This document shows, piece by piece, positions 6,867-14,278 of a DNA stretch of 15,367 nucleotides; within the stretch, counting starts at the first letter, position 1, and each line of letters opens with the position of its first letter. Made by a program: the position numbers and the translations under genes. Origin of the DNA: Burkholderiales bacterium UBA2647 (GTDB lineage Bacteria; Pseudomonadota; Gammaproteobacteria; Burkholderiales; Burkholderiaceae_E); contig DENJ01000077.1 in NCBI GenBank assembly GCA_002359635.1, positions 1 through 15,367 on the forward strand, read 5' to 3'. The notes beneath the pieces were generated by a model that had not been told where the DNA came from, did no database searches, and was given only the letters and a program-made list of their open reading frames with translations.

Positions 6867-7241
6867 TTAACCGCGACGCGAGCTTTTTTGCTGAGCCGCA
6901 GCATCAACCAACTGTCGAGCAATTAAACCATAATCGAATTCGAAAGAACCGTCTTTGATGCTTTCTTTGAGCGCGTCGAGTTTAGCGGTATCGAGTTTGT
7001 CGCTGTCTTTGGCCTTTTCAGCACCAGCCAAGCGAGCAATCTTTGCGCCGTCCACCGAGACTTGGGCCGAAGGGGCGATCGAGCCCGCAGCACCCGCCTT
7101 GGCAAGCGCTTCCTGAACAACTTTCACGGTCGCTTGGGCGATTCCAGCTTGCTTGGTGGCATCAACATTCGAGGCAGGCTTAGCGTCCACCTGCGGACGA
7201 AGTGTATCGATTGAACTGCCCATGCCTGACTGAATTTTCAT
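6867..7241 (-). CDS. flgM: Anti-sigma-28 factor FlgM
   Basis: This 124-residue protein is FlgM, which holds FliA inactive until the hook is complete and FlgM is exported. The C-terminal half carries the sigma-binding segment: DTAKLDALKESIKDGSFEFD and YGLIARQLVDAA, followed by a short basic tail. The N-terminal half is low-complexity (Ala, Val, Lys, Gln), as expected for an unfolded export substrate. It is somewhat longer than enterobacterial FlgM (about 97 residues). The ATG at 7241 has a good ribosome binding site (GGGAG, 6-base spacing). The 53-base gap to flgA contains a T7 run but no convincing promoter by eye. Its target gene fliA converges on it from the other strand. Confidence 0.93.
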   Translation of the reverse strand: MKIQSGMGSSIDTLRPQVDAKPASNVDATKQAGIAQATVKVVQEALAKAGAAGSIAPSAQVSVDGAKIARLAGAEKAKDSDKLDTAKLDALKESIKDGSFEFDYGLIARQLVDAAAQQKSSRRG

Positions 7242-7294
7242 CTCAAACTCCCGCGACCATATTTCTAGAAACCAAAAAAACCGTAAATAACGAC

Positions 7295-8101
7295 TTAGTC
7301 AACACGCACTTCGATCAGTCCGGCGCGAAGCACCACGCCTGTCACAACCTGGCCGCTTGCCATTTTTGCCCGCAAGCTTTCGCCGACTGCGCCTTGGTGC
7401 ATCGCAACCCCATCCCCTGATACCGTGAAATTGGATCCGGTCATTTGGACTCGAATCTTCTCTCCTGTCCTAATAACGGCTGTTTGACGCACGAAATTTA
7501 GGGTCAGTGCCTGGCCGGCGCCAAGACTTCGGTTCAAGGTCCGGCCGAGGACCTGATCTGCCTCAGTAACCACATCTTCCGAAAGACTTCCCCAGTCGGA
7601 TTCGGTCAAGACAAGATCCGCTTCGCTGAGGATTGTGCCCATGGCTAAGGCCCGTGTCGTAACCCAATGTGAGCGACGTGCGCTCACGAACACTTGCAGC
7701 GCGGCCTGCCAACGAGGCGCTTCGCAACGCAGCGAAAGCGAAATTCGCCCAACCGGCCGCGATGAAGGGTTAACCTGCACCCTCGGGGCGCGACATCCTG
7801 GCCAGCGGGGGCGCTTTTCGGGCAGGCTCACGTTAAAAGGCCGACCCTCAAGCGCGGACTGATCGGCAATCGCTGCCTCGATCGCCTTTTCCCAGGCCCC
7901 GTCAATGGCTTGCTGAGACATCAGCCCTTCATCAGCTTTTGTTGCAACTGGCGTTTGCGCCTGAGCCTGGCCTGTTGCAGCCAGCATGCTGAGCGCGATA
8001 CTGAGCGCGATGCTTAGGAGCACAAGGCCATGCCGTACCCGATTTCGATAAACGTTACCTGACCTGCAAAGCCAGCCTCCCCTACAAAGCCAGCCTCCCA
8101 T
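7295..8101 (-). CDS. flgA: Flagellar P-ring assembly chaperone FlgA
   Basis: FlgA is a periplasmic chaperone for the P-ring protein FlgI. From ATG 8101 it has 268 residues: an N-region with two copies of GGWLCR, a signal-peptide core (HGLVLLSIALSIALSMLAA) and a likely cleavage site around AQA-Q at residue 48. The mature protein ends in the SAF-type domain: MGTILSEADLVLTESDW, the RTLNRSLGAGQALTLNFV motif, then a terminal beta-rich module (KIRVQMTGSNFTVSGDGVA, GVVLRAGLIEVRVD). ATG 8101 overlaps the stop of the CheA-like gene by one base (TGATG). The 14-base DNA repeat near the start and the long N-region before the hydrophobic core make the exact start uncertain, but no good downstream start exists. 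Confidence 0.93.
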   Translation of the reverse strand: MGGWLCRGGWLCRSGNVYRNRVRHGLVLLSIALSIALSMLAATGQAQAQTPVATKADEGLMSQQAIDGAWEKAIEAAIADQSALEGRPFNVSLPEKRPRWPGCRAPRVQVNPSSRPVGRISLSLRCEAPRWQAALQVFVSARRSHWVTTRALAMGTILSEADLVLTESDWGSLSEDVVTEADQVLGRTLNRSLGAGQALTLNFVRQTAVIRTGEKIRVQMTGSNFTVSGDGVAMHQGAVGESLRAKMASGQVVTGVVLRAGLIEVRVD

Positions 8102-9405
8102 CAACCGAAGACCGGTAAGGGGTTGCCACGTGAAACCAGCGCGATGCCGCGATATCGGTCCCTATGCCTGAGCGGTTTGGGTAACTCATACCAGACACCA
8201 ACGCTCACCAAGCCGACTTCGTCCACGCGAATTCGGTCTGGGGTATTGCCAAGGGACACCTTCACGCTTCGAGTGTCGCCGAGCGCAGCTTCTTCCAGCC
8301 CTACGAATTGGGCCCAAGGCACTGCGAACCAGTCCTCGCCGAGTCGCAATGGAACGATTCTTAGCAGGCGTCTTGAGGCTGGCAGCGTCAAACGAATTCG
8401 CCTATCGCCATCACTGGTCTCAAGCCGGCCCGAAAAATTGGCGGCAAACCGGGCAAGCGGGGTCGGGTTGAGCGCTTCTTCGCATTGCAACGAGAGGATG
8501 AGCGTGTGTGAAACAACCATCGCATCGGCAAGGGCCTCCAGTTCGCCGCGCAGGCGCGCCTGATCGAGCGCTTTGCCAAGCGCCTCGGCGAGCTGAGCGC
8601 TAATTTTCGCTTCGGCACCGCCCACCAGCTGGACCTGCCAAGGCAGGGCTTTTTCGAGCGGCATCCGATCGAGTTCATCGATCGCGTCAAACAAGGCTTG
8701 CATGCCGGGCGGCCATACCTGCACATCGCCTTCAGCAACCCGAACTGCGCGCCGGAAACACTCATCGACCTTGGCCACACTGCCTGCAGCCGCAGCAATC
8801 TCTGGCGGCTCGCTGCTTTCCTCGGGCGCGAAGCGATCAGCGTCATCCGAGATGTCGCGCGATAGCCCGGAAGCATGCGACGCCGGGCTAGTAACCGCCG
8901 TGGCAGCTAGCGATCGGGTTCGCAGCAAAGCCGCGAATTCATCGGCAGCTGCAAGCGTCCTTGCCGCGTCTTCAAAAACCCCTGAACCGGAGCGCGGTTT
9001 GGTCTGATCGGATCGTTCAAGGTCGAGCAGCGCCGATGAGGCGGGCGCCGCGTCGACCCGAAAGGCCTCCGGCAACCGCTCCCAAAGGCTTTCGGGGATA
9101 TCCTGATCATGATCGCTCTGGTTATCGCTGCGAATTGCTTCAATGCCTCGCCGGAGAATCTCGGCAAAATCACGCGCGGTTCGTCGAGCCTCGCCCTCTT
9201 CCATGCGTTTGGCTCCGCGTGCGAAACTTGATGCAAAACTCGCATGAGCATGCAAATTCACTGAGATAAGCAGCGAGGAAACATAATGCAGCGAGGCGGT
9301 CAGACGGTCGGACGAGAGCTCAGCGGCACCTGCGCCGTACTGCGCGAGTTCTTTGGCCTCCTGATCGACGTCGATCAAAAAGAGTTCATCGGGTCGGTCA
9401 TTCAT
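8101..9405 (-). CDS. CheA-like protein with eroded kinase core
   Basis: This 434-residue protein looks like CheA stripped of catalysis. Residues 5-92 resemble an HPt helical bundle, but the H-x-x-K-G phosphoacceptor motif reads HYVSS at 40-44. A poorly conserved linker runs to about 235. Residues 255-340 keep the outline of the CheA ATPase (WQVQLVGGAEAKISAQLAEAL, then RIRLTLP where CheA has its lead into the last domain). The N-box and Gly-rich ATP motifs are not recognisable. Residues 345-434 are the best match, a CheA C-terminal CheW-like domain: LRIVPLRLGEDWFAVPWAQF, VDEVG, and a final RYRGIALVSRGNPLPVF. Cytoplasmic. It lies 21 bases after the MCP-like gene and overlaps flgA. A scaffold role is inferred. 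Confidence 0.65.
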   Translation of the reverse strand: MNDRPDELFLIDVDQEAKELAQYGAGAAELSSDRLTASLHYVSSLLISVNLHAHASFASSFARGAKRMEEGEARRTARDFAEILRRGIEAIRSDNQSDHDQDIPESLWERLPEAFRVDAAPASSALLDLERSDQTKPRSGSGVFEDAARTLAAADEFAALLRTRSLAATAVTSPASHASGLSRDISDDADRFAPEESSEPPEIAAAAGSVAKVDECFRRAVRVAEGDVQVWPPGMQALFDAIDELDRMPLEKALPWQVQLVGGAEAKISAQLAEALGKALDQARLRGELEALADAMVVSHTLILSLQCEEALNPTPLARFAANFSGRLETSDGDRRIRLTLPASRRLLRIVPLRLGEDWFAVPWAQFVGLEEAALGDTRSVKVSLGNTPDRIRVDEVGLVSVGVWYELPKPLRHRDRYRGIALVSRGNPLPVFG

Positions 9406-9426
9406 GAGCGCGCAGCAACCGTCTGT

Positions 9427-11253
9427 CTAAGAGGTTTGATGACGGCCGCGTATGTAAGACACCGGTAGATCCGCCACGGCACCCTCTTGAATGCCGCGGA
9501 TAAGCGATTCGCTGTGGCGGCGAAAACGCTGAGCGTCCTCAAAAAGCGTCTCGGTGCGCTCTTTTAAGGTCTCCGCTGCGGCAATCATTCTTCGACCCTC
9601 ATCGAGCGAGTTGGTCAGTCGACGCGAAACAGCTGCTTCCTTGGCAGCCGGCTCGCCAAACTGCTTGAGCACGGCGGTTAAGGACTCAAGTTCAGCATTG
9701 AAACGCTCCAAATCGTCAAGCACCGGCCCGGCACTTTCCCCCCCAGTCACCTGCAAGGAAAGGTTCAAGGCCAATGATTGCAATTCGTCAACCCGCCGCT
9801 TGATCTGTTCGATACTCTGCAATTCGGCGCTCGCCGTGTGCTCAAGCGCGATCTGCAGGCTTTGCACCACGGTATCAATTCGACCGGCAAGCGTTTCTGC
9901 AGCGGCCATGACCGCCTTGACATGACGCTCAAGCTGATCGGACTGCCGGTCAAGCAAAGCAACCCGACGTTCAGCCATCGAACCTGCGGCAATCCAGTAA
10001 CCCGAGGACAAGGCTTCGATCGACTCTTCAACAGCAACTTCGGCAAGTGCGCGAACCGACTGCGCCGACGCCGCCTCGCCCCTTTCAAGCTGATCGGGTG
10101 ACCGATCCGATAAGGAAAGCTCCCTAACTGAGGGCTGGTCGCGCCCCGCAATCGCATTCGCAAGTTGTGCCGACACCAGGGATTCCGCCTGTTGACTCGC
10201 ACTTTCAAAGGTTGCGGTTTCAAGCCCGCCCTGGCCTCTTGTTTGATCCGCCGCGAAAGCATCCTCGGCAAGCACACTTCGGGGCACCATCAATTCGACA
10301 TCCGAGGACGCCGCCGATTCGTCCCGTCGCGCTGAACCAGAATGCCTAAATGCCGCATAGGCAAGCCCAAGCAAGCCAACACCCACGCCGCCCCAAGTCA
10401 GTATTGCGGCAACCACAAGCAAGCCCCCGCCCGAGCGCGACTGCAGCAGCATGCGTTCAGCGCTATCGACCTTTGCAGCGACCTGCTCGAGCCTTGACAT
10501 CGCCCGCCCGCGCTGCGCTTGAAGCTCATCAAGCATACGTCCATCGGCGAGCAAGCGGTCAACCAGATCACCTCGCTCAGCAGGCAACAAGGCCAGGATG
10601 TCCCGCCATGCGGCAGGCGCCGTCTTACGACGCGACTCAAGCGTGGCTGCCGGAAGGTGTTCCCCGAGCACCATGGTGGCATCGCGCAAGGTTGGCAGTG
10701 CCGCAGCGGCGCTTCTTGCATTTCTCAGCGCATTGGCAGCGTCGACATAAGCGTCCAAGGCGCCTGACACGCGCTTAATCGCCGGCAGATCGGCTGCCTC
10801 CAAGGGCTTAAGTGTAAGCTTTAAGTTGTAGGCACGCTCGAGTTGCGCAGTGCTCGCGGTGAGACGCTCAAAGCCCTGTTGCATACCGACAATGGCGGCA
10901 AGCTCCTTGCTCGGAAGTGTGAGATCACTGACACGCCCGGCGTCGCTCTGCGCTTTCGATTTTGCTTCGACTTCCTTAATACGTTCCACAAGGCCGCCAA
11001 CGAAGCCAGGGTCGAGCGCACGCGGCGCTTCGAGGATACGACGGAGTTGTTGCACCGAAGACGCTAGATCACCGAGTTCAACACGTTGCTGAAAACCCTG
11101 CTCAAGCGTTGTTCGAAACTCGCGCTCATACCTTGAACCGATAGCAACGCCAACCACCATCGCCAATCCCAGGCTAAGAAACACGCCATAGCGGAAAAAC
11201 CAGGGTAAGAAGCTTGAGGAAAAGGTCTTCAAACGACCCAAGAAACCAGTCAT
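9427..11253 (-). CDS. PilJ/MCP-like two-TM protein with degenerate signalling tip
   Basis: This 608-residue protein has chemoreceptor topology: TM1 at about 17-39, a helical periplasmic domain (41-275), TM2 at about 276-302 and a long coiled-coil cytoplasmic part (303-608). Around 482-530 the sequence resembles the receptor hairpin tip (IEQIKRRVDELQSLALNLSL, then a GGES turn and LDDLERFNAELESL), much as PilJ has VLALN near its tip. The highly conserved Glu and Arg contacts for CheA and CheW are not present, no clear HAMP domain is seen, and no methylation sites can be claimed. ATG 11253 overlaps the CheW-like gene stop (ATGA). The neighbours, a CheW-like gene before and a CheA-like gene after, strongly support the assignment. 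Ligand unknown. Confidence 0.65.
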   Translation of the reverse strand: MTGFLGRLKTFSSSFLPWFFRYGVFLSLGLAMVVGVAIGSRYEREFRTTLEQGFQQRVELGDLASSVQQLRRILEAPRALDPGFVGGLVERIKEVEAKSKAQSDAGRVSDLTLPSKELAAIVGMQQGFERLTASTAQLERAYNLKLTLKPLEAADLPAIKRVSGALDAYVDAANALRNARSAAAALPTLRDATMVLGEHLPAATLESRRKTAPAAWRDILALLPAERGDLVDRLLADGRMLDELQAQRGRAMSRLEQVAAKVDSAERMLLQSRSGGGLLVVAAILTWGGVGVGLLGLAYAAFRHSGSARRDESAASSDVELMVPRSVLAEDAFAADQTRGQGGLETATFESASQQAESLVSAQLANAIAGRDQPSVRELSLSDRSPDQLERGEAASAQSVRALAEVAVEESIEALSSGYWIAAGSMAERRVALLDRQSDQLERHVKAVMAAAETLAGRIDTVVQSLQIALEHTASAELQSIEQIKRRVDELQSLALNLSLQVTGGESAGPVLDDLERFNAELESLTAVLKQFGEPAAKEAAVSRRLTNSLDEGRRMIAAAETLKERTETLFEDAQRFRRHSESLIRGIQEGAVADLPVSYIRGRHQTS

Positions 11254-11627
11254 GCAATGAACTCATCGAGATCTTCAACACGTTTGTGATGAAGTATTTT
11301 TACTTTACCCAGGCTGGGATTGGCCACCGGTCCGCTAACCGAGTCAGCTAAGACACCCAAGCGTGTGAGGCCACTTGCTGCTTTAAGCACGAGGAGCCAG
11401 TCCCCCGCGCCCTGACTACGGTTTAGTTCGGGAAAGACCTGACCAGGCGAGAGTAACCAAACCAGCCAGCCCTCGGCGCGAACAATGCCTTGGACAGCAC
11501 CATTCCCGGGCCAGCTTTGGACCCGTGGTCCTCGAATGACTCTCTCGATCTGCCCCAACGATATCGCGCAGCGCGTTTGCCCGAAGCTCGCAAGCATAAA
11601 GCGCTCACGGGCATCAGGCGCTTGCAC
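11250..11627 (-). CDS. Minimal CheW-like adaptor
   Basis: This 125-residue protein follows the CheW pattern: a first strand FMLASFGQTRCAISLGQIERV (10-30), IRGP where CheW has I-R-x-P, a GIVRAEGWLVWLLSPGQVF block (48-65) aligned with the G-V-I-N-L-R-G segment, and LLVLKAASGLTRLGVLADSV (78-97). It is shorter than typical CheW (about 160). The conserved Arg of the N-L-R-G segment is replaced (RAEG). CheW links receptors to CheA, and the flanking MCP-like and CheA-like genes fit that. The start is GTG at 11627, overlapping the PDZ gene by 14 bases; an internal ATG is the alternative. Divergent, so probably adapted to its unusual partners. Confidence 0.75.
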   Translation of the reverse strand: MQAPDARERFMLASFGQTRCAISLGQIERVIRGPRVQSWPGNGAVQGIVRAEGWLVWLLSPGQVFPELNRSQGAGDWLLVLKAASGLTRLGVLADSVSGPVANPSLGKVKILHHKRVEDLDEFIA

Positions 11628-13452
11628 CGTCTCCAGTCCTCGAGGCGTTCGGGTTGACCGCCGTCGCTAGGGGCGAAGCCTCGCTTTGGGCTCCCTCAGC
11701 GATCGTCGCTGTCGAAGCTTGCGGTATTGCCGCAGCGTCAGCTGCAGCCGATTCGGCAGCCGTAGCGCCCGTTTGGTCGGAGGCTTCGCCCTGAGCTAGT
11801 ACCAGCGCTTCTGACGCTGCCCCCGCCTGAGGCGCTGCATCGGAGCTTGCCTCGGCGGCGCCGTTTGCATCCGCGGCGCGGTTTGCCTCGGCGGCAAGAT
11901 GAGCTTCGCCCTGTGCCTCAACCATCGCGGCTTCAGGCGCTTGCACGCCAGGGTTTGCAGTGTGCGAATCCTCAGCCTGCTCCGACGCCGGCATCGGATC
12001 GTCATCATGCTCAGCGCTCTTATCCTCATCGGCATCGCCAGACAGCGCAACGCGCGCTGCAAGTTCAGCAAGCGACATCCCTGCAGCAGCGGCAGCGCCA
12101 GCCCCAAGGGCAGCAGCGCTGGCAGATCCTTTAGCCTCGGTGGGGCTAGACTCGCCTGCCCGCTCAGGCGCTCTCACGCTTTCGCCGGCTCGCGCACCGG
12201 CAGCGGCCCCCTGCCTCATCCCCATGCGGCTTGCGGCCGCATTGTCAGTACGGCTTGCTGGACTTGGCGTTGCACTCGCGTGAGCGAGTTGATCCATTTG
12301 CGAACGCAGGCCCTGAAACTGCGCACGCAATGCTGCAAGACCTTGATCACTCACATGCTTATTCAGTTGAAGCGCGGCTGCGAGCGCGGCAAGGCCCGCA
12401 ATAAGAGCCGCCACAAGCAAAGCGCCGATTTTCACAAAACCGGCCTGCAGGCTCGCTTGCATCGACTCGAGCACCGTACCGTGGTGGGCCAGCGCTTTGC
12501 TAAACTTGTTGTGATGATCAGCGAGGATTTGCTCGGTCTTAAGCCACATCTGATCGGCGGGCTTTACTGCTGCCTGCTCCACACCGCGCTTGACCAGATT
12601 GCCGCCCAATAAAGCAAGACTTGTCGCATAAGCCAGCCTTTCGTCGCCCGCCAGGCCTTCCATGTAGGCCCGTGAAAAACCGCTGCGCAGCTCACGCCGA
12701 TCGTTTTCACCGATGAATCGATAGCCTTCGGGGATCTCAAAGAGCAATCCCGTGTTGGAGGAAGTGATCATTTCGCCGTCGGGCGCCACCAATTCGCCGC
12801 GCAAAACCTCATTACCCCGCTGCACTTCGAGCAAGACCGCCGACTTCCCTGCCGCGGTAAGCTTGCGCAAGCCATCCCAAACAAACCCTGCCTCTTCGCC
12901 ATCCACACTTAAAATCAGATCGCCGACCCGAAAGCCTGCTCTCGCAGCAACACTGCCTGGGGCAACCCCGGCAACATTAGCCCGCGTGCTGCGCAAGACG
13001 GCCTCTGAACGTGTGTTTTCAAAATTCGCGATTTGCTCAAAGGCGTAGTCGATCCGCGGATCGGTCCCTTCGGGGAGCTTAACCTTGGCGTTGTTTGCGG
13101 CCTTGGCTTCCTTGGCATGATCAGCTTTGCCCGAGCCATGTTTGCCACCGTCGGCGGGCGCGAGTTCGGCCAGATCAACCATGGGAGGCGCAGCAGTGTG
13201 GATCGCCTTGTTGAGGCCGTTTTGCGCAAAAACGCTGTAAAGCGCAAAAAGCACCAGCACCAGCGCAAGCCCGCCCAGACCTTTCATGGTGAGATCAAGG
13301 CGCTGCTGAACCTCTTGCTCATGGCTCTTTGCAGGCGCAGCTTTCGCCTTCGCAGCACCGGAAGCAGACGCGCCTGCTTTGGGCTTTATGAATTTCGACA
13401 ACACCGGGACCTTGCCCAGTGTTCCTTGTAAATCAATCGCTGGCAGTTTCAA
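11614..13452 (-). CDS. Two-TM PDZ protein with long Ala-rich acidic tail
   Basis: This 612-residue protein has a basic N-terminus, TM1 at about 58-77, a PDZ domain at about 150-222 (VAGVAPGSVAARAGFRVGDL, then ILSVDGEE), TM2 at about 341-363 and a short helical segment (365-392). A tail of about 220 residues is dominated by Ala, Glu, Ser and Asp. With the N-terminus inside, PDZ would face the periplasm and the tail the cytoplasm. No protease catalytic domain is present, so PDZ probably binds a partner. The tail recalls the acidic cytoplasmic regions of polar hub proteins such as FimV/HubP, but no LysM or TPR is seen. The TTG start at 13452 has GGGGAAG upstream and overlaps the previous gene by 20 bases. 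Not a family I recognise as a whole. Confidence 0.7.
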   Translation of the reverse strand: MKLPAIDLQGTLGKVPVLSKFIKPKAGASASGAAKAKAAPAKSHEQEVQQRLDLTMKGLGGLALVLVLFALYSVFAQNGLNKAIHTAAPPMVDLAELAPADGGKHGSGKADHAKEAKAANNAKVKLPEGTDPRIDYAFEQIANFENTRSEAVLRSTRANVAGVAPGSVAARAGFRVGDLILSVDGEEAGFVWDGLRKLTAAGKSAVLLEVQRGNEVLRGELVAPDGEMITSSNTGLLFEIPEGYRFIGENDRRELRSGFSRAYMEGLAGDERLAYATSLALLGGNLVKRGVEQAAVKPADQMWLKTEQILADHHNKFSKALAHHGTVLESMQASLQAGFVKIGALLVAALIAGLAALAAALQLNKHVSDQGLAALRAQFQGLRSQMDQLAHASATPSPASRTDNAAASRMGMRQGAAAGARAGESVRAPERAGESSPTEAKGSASAAALGAGAAAAAGMSLAELAARVALSGDADEDKSAEHDDDPMPASEQAEDSHTANPGVQAPEAAMVEAQGEAHLAAEANRAADANGAAEASSDAAPQAGAASEALVLAQGEASDQTGATAAESAAADAAAIPQASTATIAEGAQSEASPLATAVNPNASRTGDGASA

Positions 13453-14278
13453 CTTTCTTCCCCACTTGCAGAATGCGGAAGCTGCGCTTCATAGCATCCA
13501 CATCCCTTGATGCCGCTTCCATTAATGTTCTTTGCAACCGATGATCCATTCGCAAACGCAGCGCAATGAAGGCTGAGAGCCAAGGCCCGACATGCAAACT
13601 TGAGACAAACTCCTTGTCAAGCTTGGCACGACTCGCATCGGGTCGGGCCCGCACTTCAGCCAAAAGCCTTCCATCTTCGTCATGCAACGTGATCTCATAA
13701 TAATCGATCCTGCTGTACTTCCTCTCAAGAACCCTCAGCAAATACCAGATACCCTCGAGCTTGAAGTAGATCTTCCAAGGGTCACTGTCCTCACTTGGCA
13801 GCAACACATCATCGGGCTCGATACCGACTTGGCCATGCCAGGCCCGATCGATCGCCTGCGCATCTGAACCCTTTTTGGGAAGCGTTTTCAGACTTTCGAA
13901 GAGTTCAAAAAGCGTGAGCGTTAAGCGATGTTCGCTTGCCATGTCGCGTACCCTCGCCACATGGCGCTCGGTATCGGCTCGATCCGCCTCCATTGAGGAC
14001 TGCAGCTGCGCCAAATCCATATTCAGTTGCTTTTGCAATTCGCTTAAGTGTTGTTCCATGCGTTTAACGACCTGCTCGGCCGTTGTTGGCGGCAAACTTG
14101 GCATACTGCCTGCTGTGAGTCCTGGATCTGGACCCGCCTTGAGCGCTTCAGCAGTCGGCTTTTCGTTGCGTTTTTGCAAAAATGCACCAAGCCAGACAAG
14201 ACCAACCGCCGACAAAAGCAAAAGCAACACCAACATGACGGTGTAGTCGGTCTCGGTGAGCGTGCCGGTTAGACCCAT
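13433..14278 (-). CDS. Single-TM coiled-coil protein of unknown function
   Basis: This 281-residue protein starts with a short N-terminus and TM at about 13-34, followed by a Pro/Ala linker. A predicted coiled coil spans about 67-115 (EQVVKRMEQHLSELQKQLN, LAQLQSSMEADRADTERHV). The C-terminal globular part (about 120-275) contains DPWKIYFKLEGIWYLLRVLE and a strand pattern around YYEITLHDEDGRLLAEVRA. The coiled coil and domain should be cytoplasmic. ATG 14278 has a good purine-rich leader (GGGGGCTAAGGG) and overlaps the preceding gene by 10 bases. I do not recognise the family. Its place between the hydrolase-like and PDZ genes, with tight overlaps, suggests it belongs to the same complex. Confidence 0.7.
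   Translation of the reverse strand: MGLTGTLTETDYTVMLVLLLLLSAVGLVWLGAFLQKRNEKPTAEALKAGPDPGLTAGSMPSLPPTTAEQVVKRMEQHLSELQKQLNMDLAQLQSSMEADRADTERHVARVRDMASEHRLTLTLFELFESLKTLPKKGSDAQAIDRAWHGQVGIEPDDVLLPSEDSDPWKIYFKLEGIWYLLRVLERKYSRIDYYEITLHDEDGRLLAEVRARPDASRAKLDKEFVSSLHVGPWLSAFIALRLRMDHRLQRTLMEAASRDVDAMKRSFRILQVGKKVETASD

Noticed and set aside
8102..8104. TTG start for flgA one codon before the ATG
   Set aside because: The adjacent ATG at 8101 overlaps the upstream stop in the common TGATG arrangement and is the stronger start.
11899..12612. 237-codon plus-strand open frame
   Set aside because: It lies antisense to the GC-rich, Ala-rich tail of the PDZ protein. Such composition keeps other frames open, and the translation shows no domain.
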